Part shown: positions 31,131 to 43,700 of the stretch, piece after piece
Layout of the letters: each line of letters begins with the position of its first letter
How positions within the stretch are numbered: the first letter of the stretch is position 1
Source of the DNA: Pomphorhynchus laevis
Lineage: Eukaryota; Acanthocephala; Palaeacanthocephala; Echinorhynchida; Pomphorhynchidae
Reading direction: 5' to 3'
Length of the DNA: 64,000 nucleotides
NCBI GenBank assembly: GCA_012934845.2
Contig: WNNJ02001810.1
Coordinates: 62,001-126,000 of the forward strand
Notes under the pieces: model-generated
What the model saw: the letters and a program-made list of their open reading frames with translations, nothing else
Told to the model about the DNA's origin: nothing
Databases searched by the model: none
Made by a program: the position numbers and the translations under genes

Positions 31131-31203
31131 TGTGTTTTATGTGGGTTCATTCGTATAAAGGTTTGGGTTGGCAAAGAGGAAATTTGCATATGATGTGATG
31201 TAA

Positions 31204-34200
31204 TAATAATTTACTTAAAGTATTAAATGCGTGTTAGCTGCACGTTTACAAGTCCACTAACTAAAAAACAGCAATAGTCAGAAAGATAAATTAGTTAAAT
31301 TGTTTAAATGTGATCGGATTTGACGTTTGAAACACGGCATTGAGGTTGATTGGCGTATATAAATGGGCAGAGGATTTCACGAGAGAGGAGCAGTCACATG
31401 GAAGGAGCAGAAGCCAAAAGAGGTAGATTAGTTTGGGACATGTAAAAAAGGAATTACATGAACGCAAATAACAGTGAATAGGACGAGAATGGTCGAGAAA
31501 AGGAAGGTTGAGAAATGAAGGGGTATGAAAAGTTACAAGGCGGAAAGCAATGAGAAGAAGACGAATTTTAAGAAGAGAATATATGGTAGGCAAATCGAGA
31601 GAAGCAATATGGCGGGATGTATGATCAAAACGACGAAGGTGGAGAAGATATCGGACGGCTGCGTTGACAATGCGTTGTAGTGGAAGAAGAGTAGAATTAG
31701 GTGAGTTGAAAAATAGACTAAGATAGTAATCAAGTCTTGAGAAAAGGATAGAAGATATGAGAGTCATTCAAGAATGGAAACCGATCAATCTATAAATTTG
31801 ACAGAGTTTGCGGATAATCAAGGTAGATGAGCGTACTTTATTTCAAACGAAAAGTTTAAGTGAAAGTCAATTGTCAAAATGGAAACCTACGAAAACGAGA
31901 TTGTCAACGATAGGAAAAATTGTAGAATTTAATGATAGGGAGGGATGTTCTAAGCCGGAGTGTCGAGGAAGGATCCATATTAGTTTGGCTTTATTAGAAT
32001 TCAGAGTAAGACGAAGAGAAAGATGATTGAATATTGAGGCAAGACAGTTGGAAGCAGAAACACTTATATCATGATTACGATAATCAGGTGCATGAGCATA
32101 GATGAGATTGTCATCAGCATATTGCATAACATGGAAGTTAAATGTATGAGAAATAGAAGACAAATCACCTAGAAAAAGAGAGAAAAGCAAATGGCCTAAT
32201 ACGGAGCCTTGTGAAACACCGAACGGGATGGAAGAAGAATGGAAAAGAGAAGAGTTAGAACACACGCGAAAAGTACGGTTTGATATATATGAAGAAAACC
32301 AAGTTACAGTGGATAAACCGAAGCCATAATCATGATGAAGACAATGGAGAATAATCGAGTGATCGACGATGTCGAAAGCAGATGATAGATCAAGATAAAC
32401 TATGACACTACATAATTTCTGATCGCGCGAGATGATTAATTCATTATAAACTTTAAGACATGCAATTTCAATAGAGTGATTAGAGCGAAAAGCAGCTTGG
32501 AAGGGAGGACCCTTTTATATAATGCATATATAAATATATGCATTAACTTGCTTGAGAACAAAACGCTCTAGAAGTTAAGAGAGTGGGAGAAGTGAAATAG
32601 GACAATCCGAAGATGGTAGTGAATGGTCGAGATGTTGCGTTTTGGGGATAGGTCGAGCAGTGGCTCATTTCCAGTTGAAAGGAAATGTGCGGCTATGGAT
32701 AGACAAGTTGAGCAATGTGGTTAGAAAGAGTGAGATAGAGGAGCAGATAATTTTTAACAAGTAAGTGGGAATTAGGTCATAAGGAGAGGTTTAGTTAGGT
32801 AATAACAGAAGAACCGAAGAAATTTCATCAGACGAAACGGGAAGAAAGTAGAATAGCATTGGGAGGGTAGTATTTAAAGAGAACAGAAGGTACAAGGGGT
32901 ATATGGGTAGAAGGGAAAGTAAATTGTATAGATTAGATTGTAGATAAAAAATTCATCAGAATTTAGGCTACATAGGGTAGATGATGTAAAAGAATTGAGA
33001 TTAAGATGTTCCAATGAGATTTCGAGTTGGGAGATGACTCGAGTTGATTTCGCCAAGTGAGAGTACGTTCAGTACGTATAAAAATGATATGGGAACAGTG
33101 GAGGAAAATGTAGAAAGCACAGAGATTTTTAGCGAGTGAGTTGGGAGAACGTTTAAGAAAACGATTAAACACACGAAAAGAGTTACGGATTCGACGCTTA
33201 GAAAGACCACAGTCAGAATCGAACAAGGGAGCGTGGCGTAAGCTCTGAAAACGTCGGGGTCAACTTGGGCAGACGGTAATTTAGGATAATTGTAAGTATA
33301 AAATCAAACAGAATGTAGAGATGGTCAGGAGAAAGATATTTTTAATTGGAAGTGAGAATAGTGAAAAATTAAGTAAGGTTGCTCAGAGAATAGGGATGTT
33401 GAGAAGTTTCTAGGGTCGACTTGGAGAAGCTAATATTGGAGGTGAAGAAGAGGATTGGACGAGTAAGAATAATAATGACAAGGAAATGATCGGACAAATT
33501 AGGATCAGTAATTGACAAGGAGGTATATGCATTGAAACATGTGGGAACAGCAATTATGTCGATAGTACTACCGAGAATGTGAGTGACGTTTGTTAAAATT
33601 TAAATTATAGCTAAAATCTTAAAAATGTTAGTTTGAGTTATCGAATCAGAGTCATCAGGACGATCAAGACGAATGCTGAAGTCATCGAAAATAAAAAAGG
33701 AGTATAAGACAATAAACAGTGAGACATAAGATCTGCAAGATCGTTAAAGAAGATATGTGATGGGGCAACTGAACCTGGACGGTATACAATCACAAGTTCC
33801 ATAGGGAAAGAGGTTGATAATATGCATGAGTAATTCGAACGAAATATAATGGATAATAGCGTTAATGGCAACAATACCGCTATGGTTAGAAGCAATAGAT
33901 GTTGGAAACAATTGGATGAACTGATTCAACTAGAAAATAATCAGAGCGACATAAACGACGAATAGTAAGATCGTCAGAGTGAGTGTCAGGATTCGGTAAT
34001 GCAGAGAATATCGATAGATAATTGATCGAACATATCAAGGAGCAGATCAGCTTTATGAAAAATGGAGCGAGTGTTGAAAATACTAAGATGAAACGTGTAC
34101 TCATCAGCGAGATCGACTAACAAATAAGACAGGGAAAAAGAGGGACGCCATCAGATTTTTAGCCTGGTGTGTACGACGTGAAAATTTCCGTTGATTTGAA

Positions 34201-35110
34201 GGATTGATAAGGATGACTCGCCATTTGTTTCACGCCGATTTTTTTAATACGAGCTAAATTGAGCTGAGCAATATCAGAAGTGAAGCGGTCATGATAGCTG
34301 CGACAAGTAGATGAAGTGGTAAGAAGTTTAAAACGTTGGGAGAGTACCAATGAAGCATGTGAACTATGCCGGAAAACGATTTTTAGGAATGGAAGACTAA
34401 GATGATTGGATTTAGTGGATTTGTTTAAACGGATAAAAGATACAGAAGCGATATTATTGAAAATGGATGGATTATCATCAGGAACAACGGTTGCTAAAAT
34501 AGACCTGATAGCAGATACATAATCATCGAGGCGAGATTGTGGAGAAGCATATTCGGGAAACTTTAAGTTCGATATGACAATACAGCGATCGCGCGAAGGA
34601 CAACGATTACGTGAATGTGGTGGACGGACAGAGCTGGTAGTAGTAGAGGCAGAAGAGCAGGTAGAAATGGGAATGATAGGGTGATTGATGGAGAATTAAG
34701 GTAGGTTGGATCATGTGACAGAAGTGGTGTTTAATCGGTTGATCGGAGATGTTACTTGAGATGATTTTAACGGACGGATGTAAATTATTGAGAATTAATA
34801 CGGGTGAGGTAAAGTAAGGAGTAAGTGAGGCGAAGAAATAAGTATGATATATATTTATATGGGGGAGGAATAGAAGTGAAGGTACGAGATGAATAGCTTT
34901 ACGGTTTCCATTGTTAGGATGATGCATATGAATGGAAGTTTGATTCGTAGTTGAATGAGGAGTGTATGAGAAGATTCAAGAATGGGATTATACGATGCGA
35001 AGTCATGTGTTGATGCGAGGGATACGTCAAAAACAGTATCGGTCTGAGTAGTCGTTTGTGAGACAGAAGTGAATGAGCAGGATAGCAGGATGTAGTTGGA
35101 TTATTAGAGG
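31204..35110 (-). mobile_element. CR1-like LINE family B, copy B2
   Basis: This minus-strand copy is close to full length but decayed. The 3' end is at 31204-31260, with a weakened hairpin (CGTG 31230-31233 with CACG 31241-31244). The reverse transcriptase is at about 31290-32900 with YADD in VMQYADDNLIYAHAP near 32120. The endonuclease is at about 33000-34150 (VYRPGSVAPSHIFFNDLADL). The ORF1 C-terminal domain is at about 34150-34560 and a Ser/Thr/Pro-rich ORF1 part reaches about 35100. Frameshifts are present about every 200-300 bases. The N-terminal zinc motif and 5' monomers are not found, so the 5' end is probably truncated. Confidence 0.85.
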
Positions 35111-36171
35111 TAAAGTGTTGAGAGGCTAGTCTTTTGTAAGGATGTAATCTGCGGATAATTGAATCGTGATTTAAGGAATGATGGGATAAAGTAGGAAATA
35201 AGATATGATTTAGATAAGATGGTTTATTTAGAAGAGATAATAGTTAATTTCTGGAAGTTTGTATAGATAACTTGATTGTAACAGAGCAATGAAATTTGTC
35301 GGATCATGGATTATAGAAGTACGAGGAGGTATCAATGATGTAACGCTAGAATCGATACCGTTGATACGTATCATAGGAATTCGTTCATCTTTTTGAGCGA
35401 ATATATTGTAAGTCAATTATCGGTAATAACCACCGTTTTGTTTAAAAACTCGATTCGGATGAAGACTTATTTGCTATGTGATATATCACTGATACGTTAT
35501 GCTTCACCTTATCATCTTGCCCTTCTATTACACCAGTCTTTTACTGTAATATCATTGAGTGTGTCCCCGTTATCACAGACGCAAAGCGTATATGAATCAT
35601 ATTGATTAAAATATTGTAGTCTATCAATTGGCTAATTATCTGATGCCCAAATATGCATTTAGAGGACCAGCTTTATTCTTGATTACAAAATTTTCTTAAT
35701 TGATCGTGTGAAGGCGAAACATTTTTAATTAATTAGTAAAATTTTCGTTACCCGATTTTAGAAATTAGTTGTTGATGGTAGTTTGGTGTCGTTTATTATA
35801 TTTTAAAATACTTGCATCTTTTTTGGTAAAGCATATTTTACCAAAAAGGAACAACGGCTTCTCACCACAATTCAAACAGGCTTGTGATAATGAGTGTGGA
35901 CAGACTGATTAATTTTAAGCATTCCGTCCCAAGTAAAATATATGACAGTATGAACCTCGATGTTTCCGAATATAATGTGTTAAAAATAATTGTATGAAGA
36001 GTCTAGCTCTATTTTGTTCCCAGTAAAGAGATTGATGCATATTTGTCAAAAATTTCATTTTTTGAAGTATTTCCGAAATAAATAAGTGAATGATCAACAT
36101 TCTTAGCAGTAAAGAGCGGAACCATCTCAATTTTATAGAGTTTGAACATCCTCATCTAAATCAAGCACTAA

Positions 36172-36204
36172 ATATTGGAATTTGGATTTCCCAAATTCCA
36201 ATAT
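36172..36204. repeat. Perfect 14-bp hairpin
   Basis: ATATTGGAATTTGG (36172-36185) pairs with 36191-36204 around a 5-base loop. No flanking duplication or transposon is recognised. Confidence 0.8.
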
Positions 36205-36825
36205 GTGTTTTTACATTAATTTTGTTTATTTTAAATTATTATATTCTAAAAACTCATTTACTATCGCTTTTAATAAATATAACACGTGGTAGATTGCTGG
36301 AAAATGTCTGGCAAAGTTGTATGTTTTATTTCTTACTTCTCAACCAAACTTACTTCTCAAAAAATGTGAAAAAGAAGGATTTTATATTTATTGACTCTAA
36401 TTGTCCAATTTTAATTTATTTAATTTCTGATTAGATCAGTTAAATCTAATCGAATCAGTTACTTTGATTTATTTACAGTAAATCCTTGTTTACTGATTTT
36501 AAATTTTATTAGTTACAAGCCCTTTTTACCAATGAATAATTATTCAAAATACCTTTTTGTGTATTTAGCAGCGTAATGGAATACATTATCCATTTTTTAA
36601 ATATGTAAATCAATGTTTTATCAATTTGTTTAATAAATGAACTGATTAAAACAATTTAAACACATTATTTTGGTAATGACCGTGGGAGCGTTTAAAAATT
36701 CAATAAATTCTGTATTTGTCTGCTTTATATATAAAGCGGATATATATATCTGCTTTATATATAAAGCAGATAAATCAAATTTATATATTTTTCAAGTTTT
36801 ATTAAAACGTGAGTTTTATTAAATT

Positions 36826-36850
36826 GCTCACGTTTTATTAAAACGTGAGC
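36826..36850. repeat. Perfect 12-bp palindrome
   Basis: GCTCACGTTTTA and TAAAACGTGAGC are separated by one T. Partial copies of the same arm lie at about 36795-36820 and 36858-36882. Confidence 0.8.
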
Positions 36851-37429
36851 AATTAAAGCGTTTTATTAAAACGTGAGCAAAATTTTATTGAGAACTTCAA
36901 TAAAAGTCCGAGTCTTTTTACAATGAAATGATAAAGTAATTTTCTTAGATTTGATAATTATTTTCACTACACAAAGATATCTTTACTACACATGCGAAAT
37001 TATATTTGATAAAATATGTAGGAAACACCATCTATGAAATAGTCCAGTTTTATCATCGTGTGACAAAAGAAAAAAATGCGAAATTATATATAATTATATA
37101 AAATATGCTTCAAGATTAAATTTGCAGTTGATGTTAAATATAACATAAATTAACCTGCAAAGTATACAATTTTTTGAATTTTGGAATTTCTTAAATTTTT
37201 CTAGAAATTAGAAAACTCTAATTGGTAAAAAACTCATTGAAATTGAATGAATCATCTTAAAACCAATATGCAAAGATTACACATTATAATAATTTGGGAC
37301 ATAATTCGAAAATGAATGAGTAAGTTCAGGGTTATTTTTAAATGAATGACGTAAAAAATTTTAAATGAATCGAATGTTTACTCATTCGATTCACAGATTA
37401 ATGGAGCGAGTGAAGTTTTTATATTTTTA

Positions 37430-37500
37430 CAATATCGAATGTTCAGTATCAAACTGCTATCATCAGACCACTGAGCTATGGTTATCGTACGACTAACACG
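37430..37500 (-). other. tRNA-like A-box, possible SINE or tRNA relic
   Basis: On the minus strand the sequence contains TAGCTCAGTGGT, a good match to a tRNA D-arm/A-box. It is followed by a CAGT...ACTG pair and, at B-box distance, ATTCGATATTG, a poor match to GGTTCGAATCC. Acceptor stems do not pair convincingly. It is a degraded tRNA or a tRNA-derived SINE head, or chance. Confidence 0.3.
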
Positions 37501-37675
37501 TTTCGAACACTTATTGTATTTTTTCGTGTGTATGTTAATTCGACTATCGAAATCAAATCAAATTAGCTAACTTAAAATAATAACAATAGTAATGCTAAAT
37601 CAAAATATATCAAGTTAAAATTTCAAAGTTAAATTTTATAAAGTTATATAGATCGTATCTCTAAGCCTTTGCTTA

Positions 37676-37760
37676 TATCCTCCCTCCGTACCATTAAATT
37701 CTACAATTATTCCTATCGTGGGCAATCTCGTCTTCATGTTGTTCCATTTCGACTATTGAC
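37676..37760 (+). mobile_element. Family B LINE, 85-base fragment B4
   Basis: Near-identical to B1 at about 14180-14262: CCTCCCTCCGTACCATTAAA, then CAATTATTCCTATCGT and TTCCATTTCGAC. It encodes the PPSVSLNSTIIPIV region of the reverse transcriptase. It ends where the AT-rich repeat starts. Confidence 0.8.
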
Positions 37761-37761
37761 T

Positions 37762-37960
37762 TTTTTGTATTTATATCAAGTTAAAATTTAAAATTGAAAT
37801 TTAAAATAAAAAACAACTTCTATGAATTGATAATTAAATAATATACAATAAAAGTCAATTGTTTTGAATTGACTAATAAATAACAGACGATGTATCATAA
37901 TTAGGAATATAGGTCATCAGGAGGAACTGCTATGTTATAATGTCTCGGCGCCTATTCATC
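37762..37960 (-). repeat. AT-rich interspersed repeat, part split off by LINE C
   Basis: This is the inverse of the 15586-15805 and 58880-59045 copies (ATAACATAGCAGTTCC and TGTTATTTATTAGTCAATT on the minus strand). It ends in GAGGAAATACG beside the 3' end of LINE C. The adjoining part of the same repeat (ATCAAATTTCA) continues at 42240, on the other side of C. Confidence 0.75.
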
Positions 37961-38103
37961 GACCGAACATCGAGACTAAACACGTGCTAATAACGTATTT
38001 CCTCTAATTATTAGTATTACAAGTTATAGCCAAATGGCTGTTTCAACTGATCACATAGGAAATAAAAAAGAAAAGAAAAGAAGAAAAAAAAAGTTAATAG
38101 CGG

Positions 38104-41100
38104 TTACATAATATTGTATACATTCGGAATGCCATGATCGTTAATCCACTGACGAAGTTGAACTTTAAATTGAGATAAGTCCTTGGTACATGCTATTTCT
38201 CCTGGCAACGCGTTCCAGGCGTTTAATGCTCGATGTGAGAGCCTAGCCAAACTCACTACTTTACCATGGGGAAACTTAAATAGTTTCAACGGGTGGCCAC
38301 GATGCGTCTGAGAACAAACTTTAACATAGCACGAGGGAAAACCATCTATCCCATTTACCATTCGCCATAATGCAACAAGGTCTAGGTAATATAGCCTCTG
38401 ACCCAAAGATGGTATCTTTAGAAATTCAAGCCGTTCACGATATGAATATGATCCATCCATACACATTCGAGAACCTCTACGAAGGATTGACTCTAGTCTA
38501 TTGAACTCTTTCTTAGTGTATGGAAAAACTGCTTGCACGCAGTACTCTATATGCGGGCGAACAAGAGCGCAGTAAAGCCGTTTGAAGACGTATGGATTAA
38601 TACGATTAAATGCATTTTTGACGCAGTACATAGCTCGCAAAGCCTTGCTATGGGCAAACTCTGTATTTGATCGGGATTTCAATGTCCTATGCACCATGAC
38701 ACCCAGATCCCTACACTCCATGACGACATTAAGAATTGAAGTTCCGAGGCGAAAACGACGGTCATCGCAACGCCTTCCTAATTTCATGTGGCCGCATTTG
38801 TCAACATTGATCTTCATACCAGTAGCCTCACTCCATTGATATATTTCATTAAGGTCTTCCTGCAGGGAAATGCCAAGCGGATCAATATCATCTACATACC
38901 ATATTTTGAGGTCGTCAGCAAAAGCAAGATAGGGACTCTGAATCCGCAGCAACAAATCGTTAAGGAACACAATAAACAGCAGAGGTCCTAGTACGGTACC
39001 TTGCGGAACACCACAGTAAACGCGTCTGGAAGTGGAAAGATGGGTGCCAACTCTCACCCTAAAGAAACGATGACGTAGGAAATCTTGAATCCAATTACAC
39101 AACATTACAGGAATGCCGTAGTTAAATAGTAATGCTACCAAGCTCTCATGCGGCACCCGATCGAATGCTCTTGAAAAGTCAATGAATACCACATTAATTG
39201 ATTGGCCGCGACTGACCGCCTCAACCCACATTTCGCGCGAAGTCAATAAGTTTGTTAAGCAGGAACGACCAGGGAGGAAACCGTGCTGAGAAGACGACAT
39301 TATTCCGAGTTCCCTCAAGTGATGCCTGATCCGGGTGGCGATCAACTTTTCAAGCACTTTGCATAGAGAACTAGTCAGGCTGATTGGTCTATAGTCAGTA
39401 CAAGCCGTTGCAATGGTTTTCTTTGGGATCGGAACTACGATGGCAGTTTTCCAGACTTCAGGAACACATCCACTGGTCAAACTGTTTTCAAAAATAGCAA
39501 GAAGGGAAGAGAAACGGAGAAATGTCATCAGGGCCAGTAGAGCTAAATGGGTCAAGCTGATCAAGCTGACTTACAATCTCACTAATCGTTACTGGAAGAA
39601 AACGCGAAGATTGCTTTAATGCTGCACCATGCGAAGTGATAGAAGCTCTTTGTGAATTATTTGTCGGTATCGAAAAAGACGTAGCAAGGCATTCCACAAT
39701 ACCACTCTGAGAAGTTATCATACATCCCTCCGCATTAAGGACATACTTGATTTCTGTATTAAGGGTTCTGTTGCGACGAACATAGGCCCAGAATAGTTTT
39801 GGATTCCGTGTTACATTATTAGCGATATACGATTCGAATGCACATCGTTTTGTTGCTTTCACTCTAGTACAAAGATTTCGAACATATTTATATCTGGCAG
39901 AGAAACTAGAATCAGAACGCTGAAGCTTCCATAAACAATTTCTTGAACTTATTAGTTGTCTGACGTTGGAATCTATCCATGCAGGTGACTTAGCAGCATA
40001 AGAGGATTCGCGCATAGGGGCAAGAATATCAGATAATTTATGTAGGTAATCAGTGATCATATTCAATGATAGCTTGTCCGTGTTCATAAAAGTACACAAG
40101 AATTGGTTGTAAACTCTCAAAACATCTTCTCTTCTCACTTTCGACCAATGACGTTTGTAAGTTTTTGAACAAGGTGGACAGAATCTGGAATAAGGGACAG
40201 CCGTCAAGGAGAGCAAGCAGTGGTCACTACTTCCTAAAGGAGGGAGATGATCAACTTTGATTATGTCTCCTACATATCTGGAAAACACCAGATCAAGTAC
40301 CGAATCCGATCTTGAAGTTAAGCAAGTTGGTTCTTGTACATGCTGAATCAGCATGAGTTCCTCAGCAAGGAACTCGGATATTTCCCTTTCCGTGGAACTA
40401 CCATCAGAAAAGACATAGTCTGACCATCTAGATCGTGGAAGATTAAAATCGCCCAAAAGAATAAAGTGAGGGGAGTAACATACCGATTGTAAAATAAGTT
40501 TTAGTTGATCAGTGTCTGCAATTACTGACGGAGATCGATACACGACGCAAAAATTCATACTGGTCGCTGAGTGATCAATACGGAAGCATAGAGTCTCAAA
40601 AGACCCACAAGGGTCACAAATATTCAACACCTCAGATATGAGGAAATTTTCTCTGACATACGCGGCGACACCGCCACCTCGCCTACCTGATATCCTGTCG
40701 CTTCGTATAAGGCGAAAACCAGGAATGTTCACAGAGGTATCGACAATATATTGATGCAACCAGGACTCAGCAACGCAGAAAATGTCATACGAATGAGAAA
40801 GCATGTGATACTTCAACTCCACTATTTGAGCAGGCAAACTACGAAGATTAGAATACCCAATCGATAAATAGCGTGTGGGTTGTGGTAAGGGATTACTAGG
40901 AACGGTGAATAATTTGCTGAATGAAACTAAGTGTCCCAGATCAGAATTGAAACTAACACTATTGAAGAGTTGCGATGAATGACTGTTGAAACTACCTTTT
41001 CCAGACGAACTAGCAAAATTCAAACTGGATACTGCTAAGTGACGCTGTTGATCGTTATGGGATTCCAACGAACTACTGGGTGCCACCTGACAACCTGAAA

Positions 41101-41113
41101 ATTTCGTATGCAT
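38104..41113 (-). pseudogene. Family C ORF2: APE endonuclease-reverse transcriptase, one frameshift
   Basis: The N-terminal half (541 codons, 41113-39488) holds the APE endonuclease: NLRSLPAQIVELK, CVAESWL, GGGVAAYVR, CVVYRSPSV, LLGDFNLPRSRW, LDLVFSR and SSDHCLLSL. The C-terminal half (39564-38104) holds the reverse transcriptase: DYRPISLTSSLCKVLEKLI, QHGFLPGRSC, VFIDFSRAFDRVPHE, CGVPQGTVLGP and FADD. It ends with WNALPGE...FKVQLRQW. The two frames overlap at about 39488-39564. The protein passes from DDISPFLF in one to SLLAIFENSLTSG in the other, so a single indel near 39510-39530 breaks an otherwise open ORF. The ATG overlaps the ORF1 end. Confidence 0.9.
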
Positions 41114-42231
41114 AAGTTCGTTTCACCTTCAGATAGCCGGTTTCGTAATACTGTTTTTGCTTCTTTCAACTTTAAACGATCTTCGAGACTCAGATCCTTA
41201 AGAATACGATGTGGATAATCTTTAAGTCGAAAACCACGTTTGAGCAAAAGGTCTGCATGTTTTGCGGAAGATAATACAACTTTCAACAATCTTGGTTTCT
41301 CTACCACCTTTTTTCCAAGTCGAAACAACTTTGTAACCTTCAGAGTAGAAGCTAGCTTCTCATCACCTTCTAAGAGTAACTGACAGAACACAGTACGGAG
41401 GCTGGACACATCATCATTCATACGTGTTTGTAAGTTACTGGCCTTTGATTCAGCGATACCACTAAATAAGATATTGCAAGACCTATCTGGATGCGAACGG
41501 TAGTTTGTAGAAGGAGCGTTGTCCAAAGAAATGCTCTGACCATTTGAAGGTAAATAATTTCCTGATTTATTCTTATTTTTGGCCTTCTGTTTTCTATCGA
41601 TGGCCCCACTCGAATCGCTACCTCTGATTTCACCCAATTGATGGTATGTCGATCCAGCGTTTCGTGTAGGTTGCAATAGAGTGTTGCGCCATACCCTTCC
41701 TTTGTTTACAGCTGGTGTAGTTTGTTCAACATGAATGACCGATTTTTCTTTGTCCTGAAAGGATGACAGCATTTGAAGTTCGACATTTGAAGTATTATCG
41801 TGCTGATGCGTAGATGACAGTGAAGGTAATTCAATCCTCGGTTCACATAGGTCAGGAGTTGAACTGTCATCTAATGGCAGCTTAACGACAGGATTAACGG
41901 TACAAGTGTTTATCGAAGTTTGATGGTCCGTGCTGTCTTGAGAGACACGAACGTCATTTAAGTTGATAGGTAACGATATATCACAACAATTCACATCACA
42001 AACCATATCTTGCACTAGTTTCATTTGGAGGGCCGAAATCATTGTAGCAGAACAAAAGCCGCAATAAAAGTCCTTGCTCTTGAGTGACGACTCGGTATTT
42101 AAAGGAATGTCGACAATAGACCACACTTCACAGCCTTTATTGCAGCATTCGACCTCTAGCCGCTTATACGCATTACGATGTTGCGTGATATGTATAGTGT
42201 TTGACGCTCTCTTCGAATTTGCTTTCTTCAT
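41035..42231 (-). CDS. Family C ORF1 protein
   Basis: 398 residues, uninterrupted. Residues about 27-62 have VECCNKGCEVWSIV and, about 25 residues on, DFYCGFC, the same Cys layout as in families A and B. The middle (70-260) is polar and low-complexity. The C-terminal part (about 265-390) has SGIAESKASN, LRTVFCQLL, KVTKLFRLGKK and KVVLSSAKHADLLLKRGF. That is an RRM-like or CTD-like pattern found in many LINE ORF1 proteins (an inference). It probably forms the RNP with element RNA. ORF2 starts inside its last 80 bases. Confidence 0.85.
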   Translation of the reverse strand: MKKANSKRASNTIHITQHRNAYKRLEVECCNKGCEVWSIVDIPLNTESSLKSKDFYCGFCSATMISALQMKLVQDMVCDVNCCDISLPINLNDVRVSQDSTDHQTSINTCTVNPVVKLPLDDSSTPDLCEPRIELPSLSSTHQHDNTSNVELQMLSSFQDKEKSVIHVEQTTPAVNKGRVWRNTLLQPTRNAGSTYHQLGEIRGSDSSGAIDRKQKAKNKNKSGNYLPSNGQSISLDNAPSTNYRSHPDRSCNILFSGIAESKASNLQTRMNDDVSSLRTVFCQLLLEGDEKLASTLKVTKLFRLGKKVVEKPRLLKVVLSSAKHADLLLKRGFRLKDYPHRILKDLSLEDRLKLKEAKTVLRNRLSEGETNLCIRNFQVVRWHPVVRWNPITINSVT

Positions 42232-42239
42232 TGTGAAAT

Positions 42240-42980
42240 TTGATTTTATAGTATCTTATTCTAATGCAAAGTATATTATTTATTATCCATCCATAAATAT
42301 TTTCCGCCTAAGATTTTAAATGTATTTTAAATAATATTTTGTTGATTTTCATATTTTAATATTTTCTGCTTGATGTTATTTTTATAGTAACCTAGTTTAA
42401 AATATGTATCTATTAAATTATTTAAATGATTTAAAAGAAGCTGATATTATAACTTAAAATTGTAATAGAAATAAAGATAGATAATAGATAATTATAAGAT
42501 TTTATACAATTTATATTTATACCAAGTTAAAATTTTAAATTAAAATTTTTTCGGATAAAATAAATTCGAATAACTCCGATTAATGCATTATTTTTCTAGA
42601 TTCATACTTATTCCTACCACAAAGATCAACACCCAAAGCACATATGTTATCCAAAGATCGCACATTTAAAAATGCGCGATAAGAAATAAGAAATTTTATA
42701 AACTAAAAAATTTTATAGTATAATTTTTTATAATTTGATTTTAGCGTATTTACTCTGATGAAATTTGATTATTTAGTGTATCTTATTCTAATGCAAAGTA
42801 TATTATTTATTATCCATCCATAAATATTTTCCGCCTAAGATTTTAAATGTATTTTAAATAATATTTTGTTGATTTTCATATTTTAATATTTTCTCCTTGA
42901 TGTTATTTTTATAGTAACCTTGTTTAAAATATGTTTCTATTAAATTATTTAAATGATTTTGAAGAAAACCAATATCGTTA
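42240..42980 (-). repeat. AT-rich interspersed repeat, two direct copies
   Basis: About 190 bases at 42245-42432 recur at 42765-42960 with few differences (shared landmarks AATGCAAAGTATATTATTTA and CCGCCTAAGATTTTAAATG). The first copy is interrupted at its left edge by LINE C and the second is not. Between them at 42460-42560 is the TATACAATTTATATTTATAC segment of the same family, also inverted. No ORF. Confidence 0.8.
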
Positions 42981-43120
42981 CAAATTGTTGCAATTCCTAA
43001 AATTCACTATTTAATGTATTATAAGAGAAAAGTGAGTTTTCTATGAGAAATTGTTTGTACATCGATATACATTGTATGTTATTAGTCAATTAATTGCCTG
43101 TTATCATCGTCAAGTAACTT

Positions 43121-43272
43121 AGAATGAACAATTGCATACACGAGCGAGTATCATCATTTGGTCGGCTTCATAAATTATCCTCGTGTGAATTCTTTAATCC
43201 TAGATGCACCACTGTACACTACAATCGGCGTAGGTGGACCTCATCAGCAGTGAGCCTACGCCTACCTTTCGT
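43121..43272 (+). repeat. 152-bp direct repeat, left copy
   Basis: AGAATGAACAATTGCATACA to CCTACCTTTCGT. It is repeated at 43491-43642 with about five differences. It contains an inverted pair GGCGTAGG...CCTACGCC around 24 bases. After the left copy about 115 extra bases (43273-43387) precede a CGATTGAAAC segment that directly follows the right copy. Confidence 0.88.
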
Positions 43273-43490
43273 GTTTCGGTCCTTTAATTATCTGCAGAAA
43301 TTTTCCTCTGCCGCCTTTCTGTAAAAACAATCGATACAGATTGTAGGAAAAACATTTCCACTTGTACAAACTGTACGTTGTATCTGTCGATTGAAACAAA
43401 AGACGGAAATAGCACAACAGTTGCCGGAAACAACCGACAATCTGTCTTTTGAATTTTCTTTGACAGGAAACCGGAATCTGCCAGGTAAAT

Positions 43491-43642
43491 AGAATGAACA
43501 ATTGCATACACGAGCGAGTATCATCATTTAGTCGGCTTCATCAATTATCCTCGTGTGAATTCTTTAATCCTAGATGCAGCACTGTACACTACAATCAGCG
43601 TAGGTGGACCTCATCAGCAGTGAGCCTACGCCTACCTTTCGT
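43491..43642 (+). repeat. 152-bp direct repeat, right copy
   Basis: Second copy, 370 bases downstream of the first. It is followed directly by CGATTGAAACCACAAGACG and by the unrecognised ORF at 43701. These may be terminal or internal repeats of an undefined element. Confidence 0.88.
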
Positions 43643-43700
43643 CGATTGAAACCACAAGACGCAAACGAAGTTCACAGATCAATAATAGCTTGCCAGTAGA

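Larger units (their letters stand above)
35111..37429. other. AT-rich region with palindromes, no recognised gene
   Basis: No protein family is recognised in any frame. Notable structure is limited to short perfect hairpins: 35820-35847 (11 bp), 36172-36204 (14 bp), about 36720-36776 (repeated TGCTTTATATATAAAGC) and 36826-36850 (12 bp). Near 36796-36890 the sequence GTTTTATTAAAACGTGAG recurs four times. Confidence 0.6.
37960..42240 (-). mobile_element. CR1/Jockey-like LINE family C, near complete
   Basis: Minus-strand element with ORF1 (42231-41035), ORF2 split by one frameshift (41113-39488 and 39564-38104), and a 3' UTR with hairpin AGCC/GGCT (38028-38031 with 38036-38039) followed by TTGTAATACTAATAAT. 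It lies between ATCAAATTTCA and GAGGAAATACG, two adjacent parts of an AT-rich repeat whose unsplit versions are at 42765 and 58810. It is therefore a nested and relatively recent insertion. Confidence 0.9.

Noticed and set aside
37430-37500. A complete tRNA gene on the minus strand
   Set aside because: The A-box is good, but the acceptor stem does not pair and the B-box is poor; it is kept only as a tRNA-like relic.
43262-43527. Three overlapping minus-strand frames between the 152-bp repeats as a gene
   Set aside because: Three different frames of similar length are open over the same bases, which indicates low stop density rather than coding.
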